A stretch of DNA of 60,880 bases, from the NCBI RefSeq assembly GCF_016862955.1, contig NZ_BONY01000054.1:1-60880 (forward strand), written 5' to 3'. This document shows, piece by piece, positions 50,537-58,682 of the stretch. The notes below the pieces were generated by a model. The model did not search any database, was not told the DNA's origin, and saw only the letters and a list, made by a program, of their open reading frames with translations. Made by a program: the position numbers and the translations under genes. The stretch's first letter is position 1; the number at the start of each line of letters is the position of its first letter. Source of the stretch: Rhizocola hellebori. Its GTDB lineage: Bacteria > Actinomycetota > Actinomycetes > Mycobacteriales > Micromonosporaceae.

Positions 50537-51883
50537 TTGAGCCAGATTGGTGAATACGAGGCGCGCGGGCCGCAACGTGGTTCGCGCGCCGGCACGTGGC
50601 AGACTCTGTCCGGATCGGACGGTCAGTTGCGCGGTGGTCTGCGTCTGGACAAGGTGCCCCTCGATCAGGGTATCGCCGACCGGCTCAGTGAGGCGGTACG
50701 TGCCGTACGCGCTATCAACCTGCCCGGTTTGAACACTTTGATCGATCAGGTGCACGATGGCAACCATCTTTGGCTGATTTCGAACGTTCCGCCCAACCCC
50801 ACGGTCTCCTCGCTCACCAATCTGCCCGCCCCGGTCGCCGCTCTCATCGCCGTCGACATTGGACAGACCCTCGCCTCCCTGCACTCCGCGGGCCTCGCGC
50901 ACGGCGATGTCAGCACCGACACCGCGATCGTGACTGTCGAGGGCCGGGCTGTGCTCATCGAGTGCGGCTACGCTCACGCGCTGGCCGGCACCACTCCCGG
51001 GCCGGGCCACGATGTCAACGGCTGGGTGGGACTGGTCCGCTTCCTGGCCGCTGCTTCCAACAACAACGAGTTGCTTCTTTCCGCCGCGTCCCAGGCCGAA
51101 GGGATCGGCGGCAGCGCCGGCCTGTCCGCCGCGCTGGCTTCGCTTGCCACCGCCGCGCCCAAGGTCCCCGGATACGGCGAGCGCAGCGCGCTGGCCGTGC
51201 TGGCAACGATCGCACCCTCGGCCGCCCCGGTCGTCCCGGTAGCACCGGTCACTCCATCCACCCCTGAATCCGTGACGGTCAGGCTGATGCCCGCCGCCGA
51301 CAGCGCCGACGCGACCATGTCGCCCGCCGAGCTGGAAACCGCGCTGGGCAAACGCAACGAGGAGGTGCTCCGCTTCGGCCGCGGTGTCGCCGCCGCCCGC
51401 CCGCCCCAGCAGGCTTCCACCGCGCCACCGTGGCAGGGCTCCACCGCCTCCTATCCGGTGGCGCAGCGCCCCAATCGCGCCCGTCGCCGCCTCATCAGCA
51501 TCTTCACCGGCCTCATCACCGTCGTCATCCTCGCCGTCGTCGGCTACTTCATCATCCAGCGCCTCGCCCCGCTCCAGGTCACCAGCGTCGCCGTCGGCAT
51601 CGCCCAACCGTTGCCCGCCAACGCCTGTGACACCCGTGTCGACGTCGTCGGCACGGTAACCTCGAACGGCAACGGCGGCTCGTTCACCTACCGCTGGCTG
51701 CGCAGCGACGGCGCATCAACGGCCATCCTCTCCGAATCGGTCCCCTTCGGCACCAGCGTCACCCAGGTCCACCTATTCTGGCAATTCAGCGGAAAGGGCA
51801 CGCTCAAGGCCAAGGCGACGCTCCAAATCCTTACCCCCCAACCGGTTGAGACCTCCACAGAATTCACCTACACCTGCCGCTGA
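50537..51883 (+). CDS. membrane pseudokinase with extracytoplasmic Ig-like domain
   Basis: A 448-residue protein. Residues about 35-230 keep a kinase-like fold, but the catalytic signatures are lost: no VAIK Lys is visible, HRD is HGD (LAHGDVSTDTAIV), and DFG is ECG (VLIECGYAHAL). A Ser/Pro/Ala-rich stretch follows, one membrane helix at about 325-347 (FTGLITVVILAVVGYFII), and an outer Ig-like domain with two Cys. It looks like a regulatory pseudokinase partner of the preceding kinase. TTG at 50537, 11 bases after that gene, with a GAGAGG site. Confidence 0.75.
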   Translation: MSQIGEYEARGPQRGSRAGTWQTLSGSDGQLRGGLRLDKVPLDQGIADRLSEAVRAVRAINLPGLNTLIDQVHDGNHLWLISNVPPNPTVSSLTNLPAPVAALIAVDIGQTLASLHSAGLAHGDVSTDTAIVTVEGRAVLIECGYAHALAGTTPGPGHDVNGWVGLVRFLAAASNNNELLLSAASQAEGIGGSAGLSAALASLATAAPKVPGYGERSALAVLATIAPSAAPVVPVAPVTPSTPESVTVRLMPAADSADATMSPAELETALGKRNEEVLRFGRGVAAARPPQQASTAPPWQGSTASYPVAQRPNRARRRLISIFTGLITVVILAVVGYFIIQRLAPLQVTSVAVGIAQPLPANACDTRVDVVGTVTSNGNGGSFTYRWLRSDGASTAILSESVPFGTSVTQVHLFWQFSGKGTLKAKATLQILTPQPVETSTEFTYTCR

Positions 51884-52195
51884 CTTGCCACACCACAAAT
51901 CCTTTTCTAACCTTTGCGCCGCGCCGTCGTGGCTGGCCGCCGTATCTCCCGGCGGCGAACGACAGGCCCGTGCGTAGCAACCCCCAGTGGCTCCGCCGCC
52001 CCCTCCCCCGCCCCGCCTCCCGTCTCCATCTCCGCCGCCTCGGCCGCCCTCAGCGTCACCGACACCGCCCCGCCCCCACCGCACCGCTTCTGCCGCTTCC
52101 CGCCGCACCGGCTCTCATCGCGCCATCCGCCACCGCTGCCCGCCACACTATTTCTGCCGTTGCCGCCCCTGCCTGCCACCTGCCACCTGCCACTG
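51884..52195. other. pyrimidine-rich non-coding interval
   Basis: About 310 bases downstream of the kinase operon. From about 51990 the plus strand is strongly pyrimidine-rich, with runs of CCCCTCCCCCGCCCCGCC type. Long frames here have no domain and I do not call them. No terminator with a U-run was found. Confidence 0.45.
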
Positions 52196-52239
52196 CACCT
52201 ACACCTCTGCGCCAGAACGGTAAGGCAGAGATGTAGGCG
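52196..52239. repeat. 15-bp-arm palindromic repeat, copy 1
   Basis: The arms CACCTACACCTCTGC (52196-52210) and GCAGAGATGTAGGCG (52225-52239) enclose the loop GCCAGAACGGTAAG. Two mismatches in the stem. Confidence 0.75.
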
Positions 52240-52300
52240 CGGGTGGACCTGCCACCGCGCTGCATCTGCGGTTTGCCAGCCCTGCCCACTACTTCCGTGG

Positions 52301-52344
52301 CACCTACATCTCTGCGCCAGAACGGTGAGGCAGAGATGTAGGTG
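52301..52344. repeat. 15-bp-arm palindromic repeat, copy 2 (perfect)
   Basis: CACCTACATCTCTGC (52301-52315) and GCAGAGATGTAGGTG (52330-52344) are perfect inverted repeats with the 14-base loop GCCAGAACGGTGAG. It starts 105 bases after copy 1. Confidence 0.8.
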
Positions 52345-52432
52345 CGGTGGACCTCCTGCCGCCGACCCCGCCAGCCCCGGCTGCCCACCGCGCTGCATCT
52401 GCGTCTGCCGCCCCTGCCTGGTGTGCCCGTGG

Positions 52433-52476
52433 CACCTACACCTCTGCGTTAGGGCGGTGAAGCAGCGATGTAGGTG
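52433..52476. repeat. 15-bp-arm palindromic repeat, copy 3
   Basis: CACCTACACCTCTGC (52433-52447) and GCAGCGATGTAGGTG (52462-52476) with the 14-base loop GTTAGGGCGGTGAA. The DNA between copies also repeats (CACCGCGCTGCATCTGCG at about 52253 and 52387), so the whole is a tandem array with a period of 105-132 bases. Confidence 0.75.
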
Positions 52477-52686
52477 CCGTGGAAGTAGACGGGTGTCCGC
52501 CGGGTGGGTGGTGCGATCGGGGCGGTGGAACGGTGGGGTGTTGCTTGCGGGCGTTGCTCTGCTGGTCGGCGGGGTAGCCCGGGCGCGACCAAGCATGGAG
52601 GTGGCGTTGCCGCCCGGAGGTGCGAAGGGTGCTCTCGCAGGCGATCGAGACCGAACAGCTGGTCCCGCAAGCATCGCAAGCGTGGG

Positions 52687-53349
52687 CTAGCGCCTTCGTT
52701 TCCGCGACCGCCGGGAGTCCTCGAAGGCGACGACCGGGGTGAAATACCCGGCGGCCCAGCAGAGCGGCAGCGAAACGAGGTAGCCGATGCCGGCAACGAC
52801 TGCAGCCGTGGGGCCGTCCTCCACGACGGCGGCCAGCTCATGTTCTTCGCCGGCGGGGGCGCTGTACACCTCGACCGCGTCACCGGGATCGAAGTCGTCG
52901 CCGCCAACGATCAGCTCGCCGGTCAATGGGCGGCCAGCGACACTGAGTTGGTAGTGGTAGTCATCTGTCTTGCTGTACCACGGATCCACGCGGCGCTCGG
53001 CCGTGACGAGGGCGGTTTGCCTGGTCCAGTTTCGGCCCATCTCCAGCCACAGCGCCGCAGACATCGAAATCACGGCGGTGAGCGCCGCGATGGATATTGC
53101 CGTCACCATCAGCGTCTTGAACAGGCCGTGGCCCGACAGCCTCCACGCCTTGTTGAGGAACAGCACTGAGATGGCAATGATGCTGCCGATCCCCACACAT
53201 CCCGCTATCCAAGCGCTCGCCGTCGACCCGAGCGGAGACACAAGCCAGCCGATGCCTGTGACCAAGGTGAGCGCCGCGACCATCGCCCACGCCCGAAGCC
53301 AGCGGCTGGCGGGCAGGCTCAGGCGAGAGCGGAGGTGGGCGTAGGACAT
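52687..53349 (-). CDS. membrane protein, DUF3592-like
   Basis: A 220-residue protein with four predicted helices: about 20-40, 46-66, 80-105 and 185-208. Between the third and fourth is an outer domain containing ALVTAERRVDPWYSKTDDYHYQLSVAG and GGDDFDPGDAVEVYSAPAGE, which recalls DUF3592 domains. It ends RRSRKRRR. Function unknown. The ATG at 53349 has TACCCT seven bases upstream. It is divergent from another membrane protein at 53423. Confidence 0.7.
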   Translation of the reverse strand: MSYAHLRSRLSLPASRWLRAWAMVAALTLVTGIGWLVSPLGSTASAWIAGCVGIGSIIAISVLFLNKAWRLSGHGLFKTLMVTAISIAALTAVISMSAALWLEMGRNWTRQTALVTAERRVDPWYSKTDDYHYQLSVAGRPLTGELIVGGDDFDPGDAVEVYSAPAGEEHELAAVVEDGPTAAVVAGIGYLVSLPLCWAAGYFTPVVAFEDSRRSRKRRR

Positions 53350-53356
53350 GCGCGTC

Positions 53357-53415
53357 AGGGTACTGCGTGATCGCCACCTGCGCGGGCCGCGAAAAGTGCA
53401 CGGATGCACTAATGT
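53357..53415. promoter_or_regulatory. divergent leaderless promoters with central palindrome
   Basis: Minus-strand TACCCT (53357-53362) is seven bases from the ATG at 53349. Plus-strand TAATGT (53410-53415) is seven bases from the ATG at 53423. AGTGCA-CGGA-TGCACT (53395-53410) sits at the -10 edge of the plus-strand promoter and is a candidate operator. Confidence 0.5.
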
Positions 53416-53422
53416 GCGCGGC

Positions 53423-54169
53423 ATGTCTGCGACTGCTCTACGTTGGAGCGCCGTCCCGCTTGGCATGCTTGCCTTCGCGCTTCGGCTGGCGGCCACCCTT
53501 TGGTGGGAGCCGTTTACCTGGCGCTTCAACTGGTTCGTCAGCCTCCTGTTGTGGCTGGCCGCAATGATTGTCACGGTGGGCGTTCCATTTGGCATCTTCG
53601 CTTTGCTCAGCCGCGGATATCGCCGCCCGGCCGAGTTTGCCTTGGGCAAGCGTGGGTTTACCGCCCCGCTCTCCCCGATCGGTGCCGGATCCCAGGCGAT
53701 ATTGTTGCTGTTCCTTGCTGGCGGGCTCGTGGTGACTGAGCGGGTGCCGAATAGCGACTCCATGCGGCTGGCCGAATTCAACAACGGGTGGTTCGCATCA
53801 TTGATCATCGCGAGTGTCCTTGCGGCAGGCGCAGTGACAATCGTGCTAACGCGCCGCCAACAGCTTCTGCTCGACGCCGAAGGGCTGACCATTCGCCGGT
53901 GGTGGCGCGGCAGGCGGCTGAAGTGGGATGAGCTTGCGCCGGGTGGGCCTCTGCCCCCGGCGAAGAAGTCGCAAGGCTCCCTGCAGCTTAACCGCAAGCA
54001 ACCACCGCACAGCACACACTATGTGCCGGCCGAAATGATCGGGATCGCGTTTGTGGACATCGACCCGACCTACCTTGCCGCGGCGATCCGGCGCTATGTC
54101 GAGAATCCACAGGATCGGGCGGCGATCGGCACCGCTGAAGAGCTCAGCCGGCTCGCGGTAGCCCAATAG
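53423..54169 (+). CDS. membrane protein of unknown function
   Basis: A 248-residue protein with four predicted helices (about 8-27, 33-55, 85-103 and 121-142), then a cytoplasmic C-terminal region of about 100 residues (LLLDAEGLTIRRWWRGRRLKWDEL) with the strand pattern of a bacterial PH-like domain. No family name can be assigned. The ATG at 53423 is preferred to an upstream in-frame start because TAATGT lies seven bases before it. Eight bases separate it from the VOC gene, so the two form a unit. Confidence 0.68.
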   Translation: MSATALRWSAVPLGMLAFALRLAATLWWEPFTWRFNWFVSLLLWLAAMIVTVGVPFGIFALLSRGYRRPAEFALGKRGFTAPLSPIGAGSQAILLLFLAGGLVVTERVPNSDSMRLAEFNNGWFASLIIASVLAAGAVTIVLTRRQQLLLDAEGLTIRRWWRGRRLKWDELAPGGPLPPAKKSQGSLQLNRKQPPHSTHYVPAEMIGIAFVDIDPTYLAAAIRRYVENPQDRAAIGTAEELSRLAVAQ

Positions 54170-54177
54170 GAGAGCCG

Positions 54178-54519
54178 ATGACCAGACTCAGCCACCTCTT
54201 CGTTCACGTCAGCGATCTCGATCGGGCCAAGCGTTTCTATGTCGACGACCTCGGCCTGGCCATCCTCATGGAGGAAACCGGATACCTTCGGGTCGGCGGG
54301 GCCGATGGCTTTCACATGGGCCTGGAGCAACGTGAGCCGAGCCAGGTCGGATCGGTGGGAATCGAAATCGTGATCCAGGTGCCCGACGTCGACGCGGCCT
54401 ACCAGAAGCTTGTGGAGCGGGGCCACCAATTCGAGGCTCCGCCCACGGACATGCCCTGGGGCGCCCGCCACGCGTGGCTGAAGGATCCAGACGGATATCC
54501 GCTGTCGATCTACAGCTGA
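54178..54519 (+). CDS. VOC-family (glyoxalase-like) protein
   Basis: A 113-residue vicinal-oxygen-chelate protein: RLSHLFVHVSDLDRAKRFY, DDLGLAILMEETGYLRVGG, then VQVPDVDAAYQKLVERGHQFE-type second module and HAWLKDPDGYPLSIYS. Probable metal ligands are His in LFVHVSD and the Glu-equivalent near the end. Substrate unknown. AGGAGAGCCG precedes the ATG. Co-transcribed with the membrane protein upstream. Confidence 0.87.
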   Translation: MTRLSHLFVHVSDLDRAKRFYVDDLGLAILMEETGYLRVGGADGFHMGLEQREPSQVGSVGIEIVIQVPDVDAAYQKLVERGHQFEAPPTDMPWGARHAWLKDPDGYPLSIYS

Positions 54520-54534
54520 GACAAATACACGGAC

Positions 54535-55008
54535 TCAGGCGTCGGGTGCCAGGTGGCGGAAGGCACGCAGGTTGTCAGTGGACTCACCTCGGCTGAGCCG
54601 CCACTTCCATTCGCGTTTGATGGCACTGCTGAAACCCAGCTCCAGCAACGTATCGAAGGACTCGTCGGCGGCGGTGAGGACCGAGCCGAGCAATTGGTCG
54701 ACGGTTTCCTCGGTGACAGCAAGGGCGGGCAGTCTGCCAATCAGGTAGACGTCGCCGTTGGTGTCGATGGTGAAGGCGACCCCGTGCAGTTTGGCGTTGC
54801 GGCGCAACAGCCAAGCCCAGACTTCTTCGCGATTTTCGTCCGGCTGGCGAATGACGAAAGCTTCCACGCGCAACGTGTGTTCGCCGGCAATGAGATTCAC
54901 GTTCGTTTTTAATTTGTGGGTACCAGGCAAAGTCACCACATACGAATGCTCGCCGGTCTTCTCCAGCGGAAGATCGGCGCAAGCGCGCTGGATGACCTCG
55001 TCTAGCAC
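54535..55008 (-). CDS. YbjN domain-containing protein (Rv0487-like)
   Basis: A 157-residue protein with the type III secretion chaperone-like YbjN fold: [33 protein letters not shown] (two strands of the sheet, with its interruption), [20 protein letters not shown], and [11 protein letters not shown]. In actinobacteria it always seems to follow mshA, as here (Rv0486-Rv0487 in M. tuberculosis), but its role is not established. The GTG at 55008 lies inside the end of mshA (7-base overlap), so it is translationally coupled. Confidence 0.88.
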   Translation of the reverse strand: MLDEVIQRACADLPLEKTGEHSYVVTLPGTHKLKTNVNLIAGEHTLRVEAFVIRQPDENREEVWAWLLRRNAKLHGVAFTIDTNGDVYLIGRLPALAVTEETVDQLLGSVLTAADESFDTLLELGFSSAIKREWKWRLSRGESTDNLRAFRHLAPDA

Positions 55009-56273
55009 GCGAGGTCGGCCAGCTGGCAGCGCTGCCGGTTGCGGTGTTCGGCCATCACGTCAGAGTAAACCTCGACAAGGCTGTCAGCAGTGCGGTCCCA
55101 GGAGAAGTCGCTTGCGTGCTTGATGGCGCCGACCGCCAGCTCGTCGCGCCAGCCGGGCGCGGCGAGGAGACCGCCGAGGACACGGGCCCAGTCGGGCGCG
55201 GCGTGGCCGTCGATGAGCACGCCGGAGATGCCGTCGCGGACCGCGGTGACCAGACCGCCCACCGCGGCGGCGACCACGGGCGTGCCGCAGGCTTGCGCTT
55301 CGAGCGCGACAAGCCCGAACGACTCGTTGTAGGACGGGACCGCGACGATGTCGGCCGCGCGGTAGACGTCGGCGAGGCGTTCGGCGCTTTGCGGCGGGAG
55401 AAACCGCACGCGATCGGAAACCCCGAGCGCGTGGGCCAGCTCGATGAGGGCGGTGGGCCGGTCGAGGCCGGACCCGCTCGGCCCGCCCACGATCAGCGCG
55501 ATGGCATCGGGGTCGTGCAGCTCGGCCAGGGCCCGGATCAGGACGTCGGGCGCCTTGAGCGGCTGGATCCGGCCCACGAAGGCGACGACCTTCGCCTCCG
55601 GGGCAAGCCCGAGCCGGGCACGTGCGGCCGGCCGGGAGCCCGGCTTGAACCTGCCCAGATCCACGCCCGGCGAGACCACGGCCACCTGCTCGATGGGCGC
55701 GGCATAGAGGTCGATCAGCTCACGGGCCTCGGTGGGGGTGTTCGCGACCAGACGGTCGGCCTGTTCGACGACCTGCTCCTCGCCGATCACGCGCGCCTTC
55801 GGCTCTGCGCGATCACCTTCGGCGAGCTGGGCGTTCTTGACCTTGGCCAGGGTGTGGGCAGTGTGCACGAGCGGCACCCCCCAGCGATCCTTCGCCAGCC
55901 AGCCGACCTGGCCGGAAAGCCAGTAGTGGGAGTGCAACAGATCGTAATGTCCGGGCGGTTGGGAGGCCTCGACCCGCAGCACCCCGTGGGTGAAGGCACA
56001 CATCTGCGCGGGGAGCTCTTCCTTGGCGAGCCCTTCGAACGGGCCTGCGCTCACATGGCGCACCTTGACGCCGGGGGCGAGCTCGGCCACGGGCGGCAGC
56101 GCGCCGGAGGTGGTGCGGGTGAAGATGTCGACCTCGATACCCCGTCTGGCCAGGCGTTTGGACACCTCGACGATGTAAACGTTCATGCCACCTGCGTCAC
56201 CTGTACCGGGCTGGTGAAGGGGTGAGGTGTGAACGGAGAGGGTCGCGATGCGGCGGGGGAGGGTATAGCTCAC
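55002..56273 (-). CDS. mshA: D-inositol-3-phosphate glycosyltransferase (mycothiol synthesis)
   Basis: A 423-residue GT4-type glycosyltransferase that joins GlcNAc from UDP-GlcNAc to inositol-3-phosphate, the first step of mycothiol synthesis. Its start [28 protein letters not shown] is diagnostic of Msh[39 protein letters not shown] and the sugar-nucleotide motif [19 protein letters not shown] follow. GTG at 56273 gives the start expected from homologues. A TTG at 56318, eight bases after TAATTT, is the alternative. The ybjN gene follows. Consistent with the mycothiol-dependent enzyme at 59772. Confidence 0.94.
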   Translation of the reverse strand: MSYTLPRRIATLSVHTSPLHQPGTGDAGGMNVYIVEVSKRLARRGIEVDIFTRTTSGALPPVAELAPGVKVRHVSAGPFEGLAKEELPAQMCAFTHGVLRVEASQPPGHYDLLHSHYWLSGQVGWLAKDRWGVPLVHTAHTLAKVKNAQLAEGDRAEPKARVIGEEQVVEQADRLVANTPTEARELIDLYAAPIEQVAVVSPGVDLGRFKPGSRPAARARLGLAPEAKVVAFVGRIQPLKAPDVLIRALAELHDPDAIALIVGGPSGSGLDRPTALIELAHALGVSDRVRFLPPQSAERLADVYRAADIVAVPSYNESFGLVALEAQACGTPVVAAAVGGLVTAVRDGISGVLIDGHAAPDWARVLGGLLAAPGWRDELAVGAIKHASDFSWDRTADSLVEVYSDVMAEHRNRQRCQLADLAC

Positions 56274-56362
56274 AGCGCGGTCAACCTCGCCGAGGACCGT
56301 CCGATTCCCGATCGCCAACGTGACGGAAATTACTCGGTTGTGAACGAATTAGGATCGGCGGT

Positions 56363-57100
56363 ATGTCGTACCCCCAGAAGATCGCCGTAGTGACCGGAGC
56401 CTCAAGCGGCATCGGGGCCGCCACCGCCAGGCGGCTGGATGCCGAGGGCTATCACGTCTATGCGCTGGCCCGCCGCGAGGACAGGCTTAAGGCGCTGGGC
56501 GTGGGCGTCCCGGTGGCCTGCGATGTCACCGACGATGCGGCGGTGGCCTCCTTTGCGAGCAGCCTCGACCGGGTCGATCTTCTGGTCAACAACGCGGGTG
56601 GGGCGCACGGAGCCGAGCCCGTGGCCGAGGCTCGCATCGATGACTGGCAGTGGATGTTCGACGTCAACGTGCTGGGGACCCTGCGCATGACCCGGGCTCT
56701 GCTGCCGTTGATGACGCAGGGCGGCACGGTCATCACGATAAGTTCGACCGCGGGCCTGATCGTCTATGAGGGCGGCGGGGGTTACGCGGCGGCCAAGCAC
56801 GCGCAGACCGCGCTGGTGGAAACCCTGCGGCTGGAGCTGTGCGGGCAGCCGATCCGGGTGGTCGAGATCGATCCCGGGATGGTCAAGACCGACGAGTTCG
56901 CGCTCAACCGCTTCGACGGCGACGCAAGCCGCGCGGCGTCGGTCTATGCGGGCGTCGCCGAGCCGCTGGTGGCCGAGGACATCGCCGAGTGTGTCGCCTG
57001 GTGCGCCGGCCTGCCCCGGCACGTGAACATCGATCGTCTGGTGGTGCGGCCGGTCGCCCAGGCCGCACAACACAAGGTGCACCGTGCGGCTGCAGGGTGA
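56363..57100 (+). CDS. short-chain dehydrogenase/reductase (Rv0484c-like)
   Basis: A 245-residue classical SDR. Cofactor motif TGASSGIG near residue 11, NNAG at about 76 (LLVNNAGGAHG), catalytic Ser in TVITISSTAG and YAAAK for Tyr-Lys. Probably an NADP-dependent oxidoreductase; substrate unknown. Divergent from mshA, in the same place as mycobacterial Rv0484c. The ATG at 56363 has TAGGAT (56350-56355) seven bases upstream. The end overlaps the methyltransferase-like gene by 17 bases. Confidence 0.92.
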   Translation: MSYPQKIAVVTGASSGIGAATARRLDAEGYHVYALARREDRLKALGVGVPVACDVTDDAAVASFASSLDRVDLLVNNAGGAHGAEPVAEARIDDWQWMFDVNVLGTLRMTRALLPLMTQGGTVITISSTAGLIVYEGGGGYAAAKHAQTALVETLRLELCGQPIRVVEIDPGMVKTDEFALNRFDGDASRAASVYAGVAEPLVAEDIAECVAWCAGLPRHVNIDRLVVRPVAQAAQHKVHRAAAG

Positions 57101-57830
57101 AATCACCCGGGGCACCACCAACCCCAACCGGCTGCGCCGCGTGGACAGGTGGATCGCGTGGCGCTGCGCCTCTTTGCTCACGCCGGGTTCGCTTGTCGTG
57201 GATCTCGGCTACGGCGCAAGTCCAATCACGACGGTAGAGCTCGGCAACCGCCTGCCCTCGGCCGTCGAGGTGGTGGGGCTGGAGATCGACCCGGCCCGGG
57301 TGGCTGCCGCGAAACCGTTTGAACGTCCGGGCCTTCGTTTCGGGCGAGGCGGTTTCGAGCTCGGCGGGCTGCGCCCGGTGGTGGTGCGCGCCTTCAACGT
57401 GTTGCGTCAGTATGACGAGTCCGCGGTCGCTTCCGCCTGGCGCACCATGACCGGGCAGCTTGCCGCCGATGGATTTCTTGTCGAGGGTACCTGTGATGAG
57501 CTGGGCCGGATTTGTGTCTGGGCCACGCTCAGGGCCGGGTCCACCGAACCCGAATCCATTTCGTTCGCGGCCAAACTATCCACATTGGATAATCCCGCGA
57601 TCTTCGCCGAGCGGCTGCCCAAAGCGCTTATCCACCACAACATAGCGGGCGAGCCGATCCACACCCTGTTGCAGGCGCTAGAAGATGCGTGGCACCGGGC
57701 CGCGCCGATGGGGGTGTTCGGCCCGCGGCAACGATGGCTGGACACAATAAGGCGGCTGGGGCTGCCCACTCTGGACGGCCCCAGCCGCTGGAAACTAGGA
57801 GAGCTTACCCTTCCCTGGCCGACTCGCTAG
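57084..57830 (+). CDS. class I SAM-dependent methyltransferase-like protein
   Basis: A 248-residue protein. Motif I region LVVDLGYGASPITTVEL (about 37-53) and a following acidic strand VVGLEIDPARV match the Rossmann methyltransferase fold; VVRAFNVLRQYDESAV and DGFLVEGTCDELGRICVW follow in the positions of motifs II-III. No substrate can be named. It starts with GTG 17 bases inside the SDR gene. Its last 26 bases overlap, tail to tail, the LPXTG gene. Confidence 0.82.
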   Translation: MRLQGEITRGTTNPNRLRRVDRWIAWRCASLLTPGSLVVDLGYGASPITTVELGNRLPSAVEVVGLEIDPARVAAAKPFERPGLRFGRGGFELGGLRPVVVRAFNVLRQYDESAVASAWRTMTGQLAADGFLVEGTCDELGRICVWATLRAGSTEPESISFAAKLSTLDNPAIFAERLPKALIHHNIAGEPIHTLLQALEDAWHRAAPMGVFGPRQRWLDTIRRLGLPTLDGPSRWKLGELTLPWPTR

Positions 57831-58659
57831 CCGTTCTGCGACCCAGCGCCCACGCCAGGCCGAGCACGAACATACCGAAGACAAGCAGGCCACCACCGAG
57901 AAGCACGTAGGAGCTGACCGTGTCACCGGTCTTCGGAAGCTCATTGTCGTGCGGGCTCGGCGTCATCGTGTGCGGCCAGCTCATGCTCGGCTTGGGCGAC
58001 TTCGACCAGCTGGGCTGCGGCTTCGGGGACTTCGACCAGCTCGGCTGCGGCTTGGGCGACTTCGACCAACTCGGCTGCGGCTTCGGAGACTTGGAGTCAC
58101 TTGGCTGCGGCTTGGGAGACTTCGAGTCGCTCGGCTGCGGCTTGGGAGACTTCGAGTCGCTCGGCTGCGGCTTCGGCGACTTCGACCAGCTCGGGTGCGG
58201 CTTCGGCGACTCGGACATGCTCGGCTGCGGGTTGGTGGTCGGGCTGAGGGTGGTGCCCGCACTCGGCGATGGCGTGTGGTGGCCGTAACCCTTTGCTGCC
58301 AGGAGAACCTCGTGCACCTCGGTGTCGTCGACGCCCTCGGCGGTAAGCGAAAGCTTCAGTTCCGCCTGTCCTTCGGTCATCTCCGGGAACGTCAGCTTGA
58401 CGATCGCGGAATGCGCCGGCACCGCGCTGAGCGCTGGCTCATCGTTCAGCCAGCCGCGCAGTGTTACCTCCTTACCCGTGCGGTTGGTCACCTTGACGTC
58501 GACGGTCGGATCGCTCGGATCGAGAACCGTCTTCATCGGCACGGCGTCGATAGCGTCCGCCGCCCTGCCAAGGTGAAGACTCGGTACCGCCGCAAACGCC
58601 GCTGTCGGCGCTGCAACGAATATAGCTACAATTGCCCATCTTCCAGCCAAATGCCTCAC
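57805..58659 (-). CDS. LPXTG-anchored surface protein with Ser-Lys-Pro repeats
   Basis: A 284-residue exported protein. Signal peptide at 1-24 (IVAIFVAAPTAAFA), a folded domain of about 100 residues (VDVKVTNRTGKEVTLRGWL), then a rigid stalk of 10-residue repeats SKSPKPQPS followed by D or W: six perfect copies (three D-type, then three W-type) with imperfect copies at each edge. It ends with LPKTG (241-245), a hydrophobic helix and RRTASESAREG, a full sortase signal. Expected to be linked to the cell wall. The 30-base DNA repeats at about 57985-58215 make it prone to length change. Confidence 0.88.
   Translation of the reverse strand: MRHLAGRWAIVAIFVAAPTAAFAAVPSLHLGRAADAIDAVPMKTVLDPSDPTVDVKVTNRTGKEVTLRGWLNDEPALSAVPAHSAIVKLTFPEMTEGQAELKLSLTAEGVDDTEVHEVLLAAKGYGHHTPSPSAGTTLSPTTNPQPSMSESPKPHPSWSKSPKPQPSDSKSPKPQPSDSKSPKPQPSDSKSPKPQPSWSKSPKPQPSWSKSPKPQPSWSKSPKPSMSWPHTMTPSPHDNELPKTGDTVSSYVLLGGGLLVFGMFVLGLAWALGRRTASESAREG
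57985..58215. repeat. 30-bp tandem repeat array in the LPXTG gene
   Basis: About seven to eight copies of a 30-base unit (plus-strand core CAGCTCGGCTGCGGCTT and variants) encode the SKSPKPQPS(D/W) stalk. Copies alternate in blocks, which points to slippage or unequal recombination. Confidence 0.75.
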
Positions 58660-58682
58660 ATAGGACGTAACGAGGCATTTGA

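Noticed and set aside
51907-52674. 255-residue minus-strand ORF, and similar plus-strand ORFs, with repeated TYISASPFWRR-like motifs
   Set aside because: The repeated motif is simply the translation of the palindromic repeats; there is no ribosome-binding site or domain and several frames are open because of base composition.
55002-56318. TTG start at 56318 for mshA
   Set aside because: The extra 15 residues are not expected from homologues and TTG is rare; GTG 56273 was preferred, though the TAATTT element before 56318 keeps this open.
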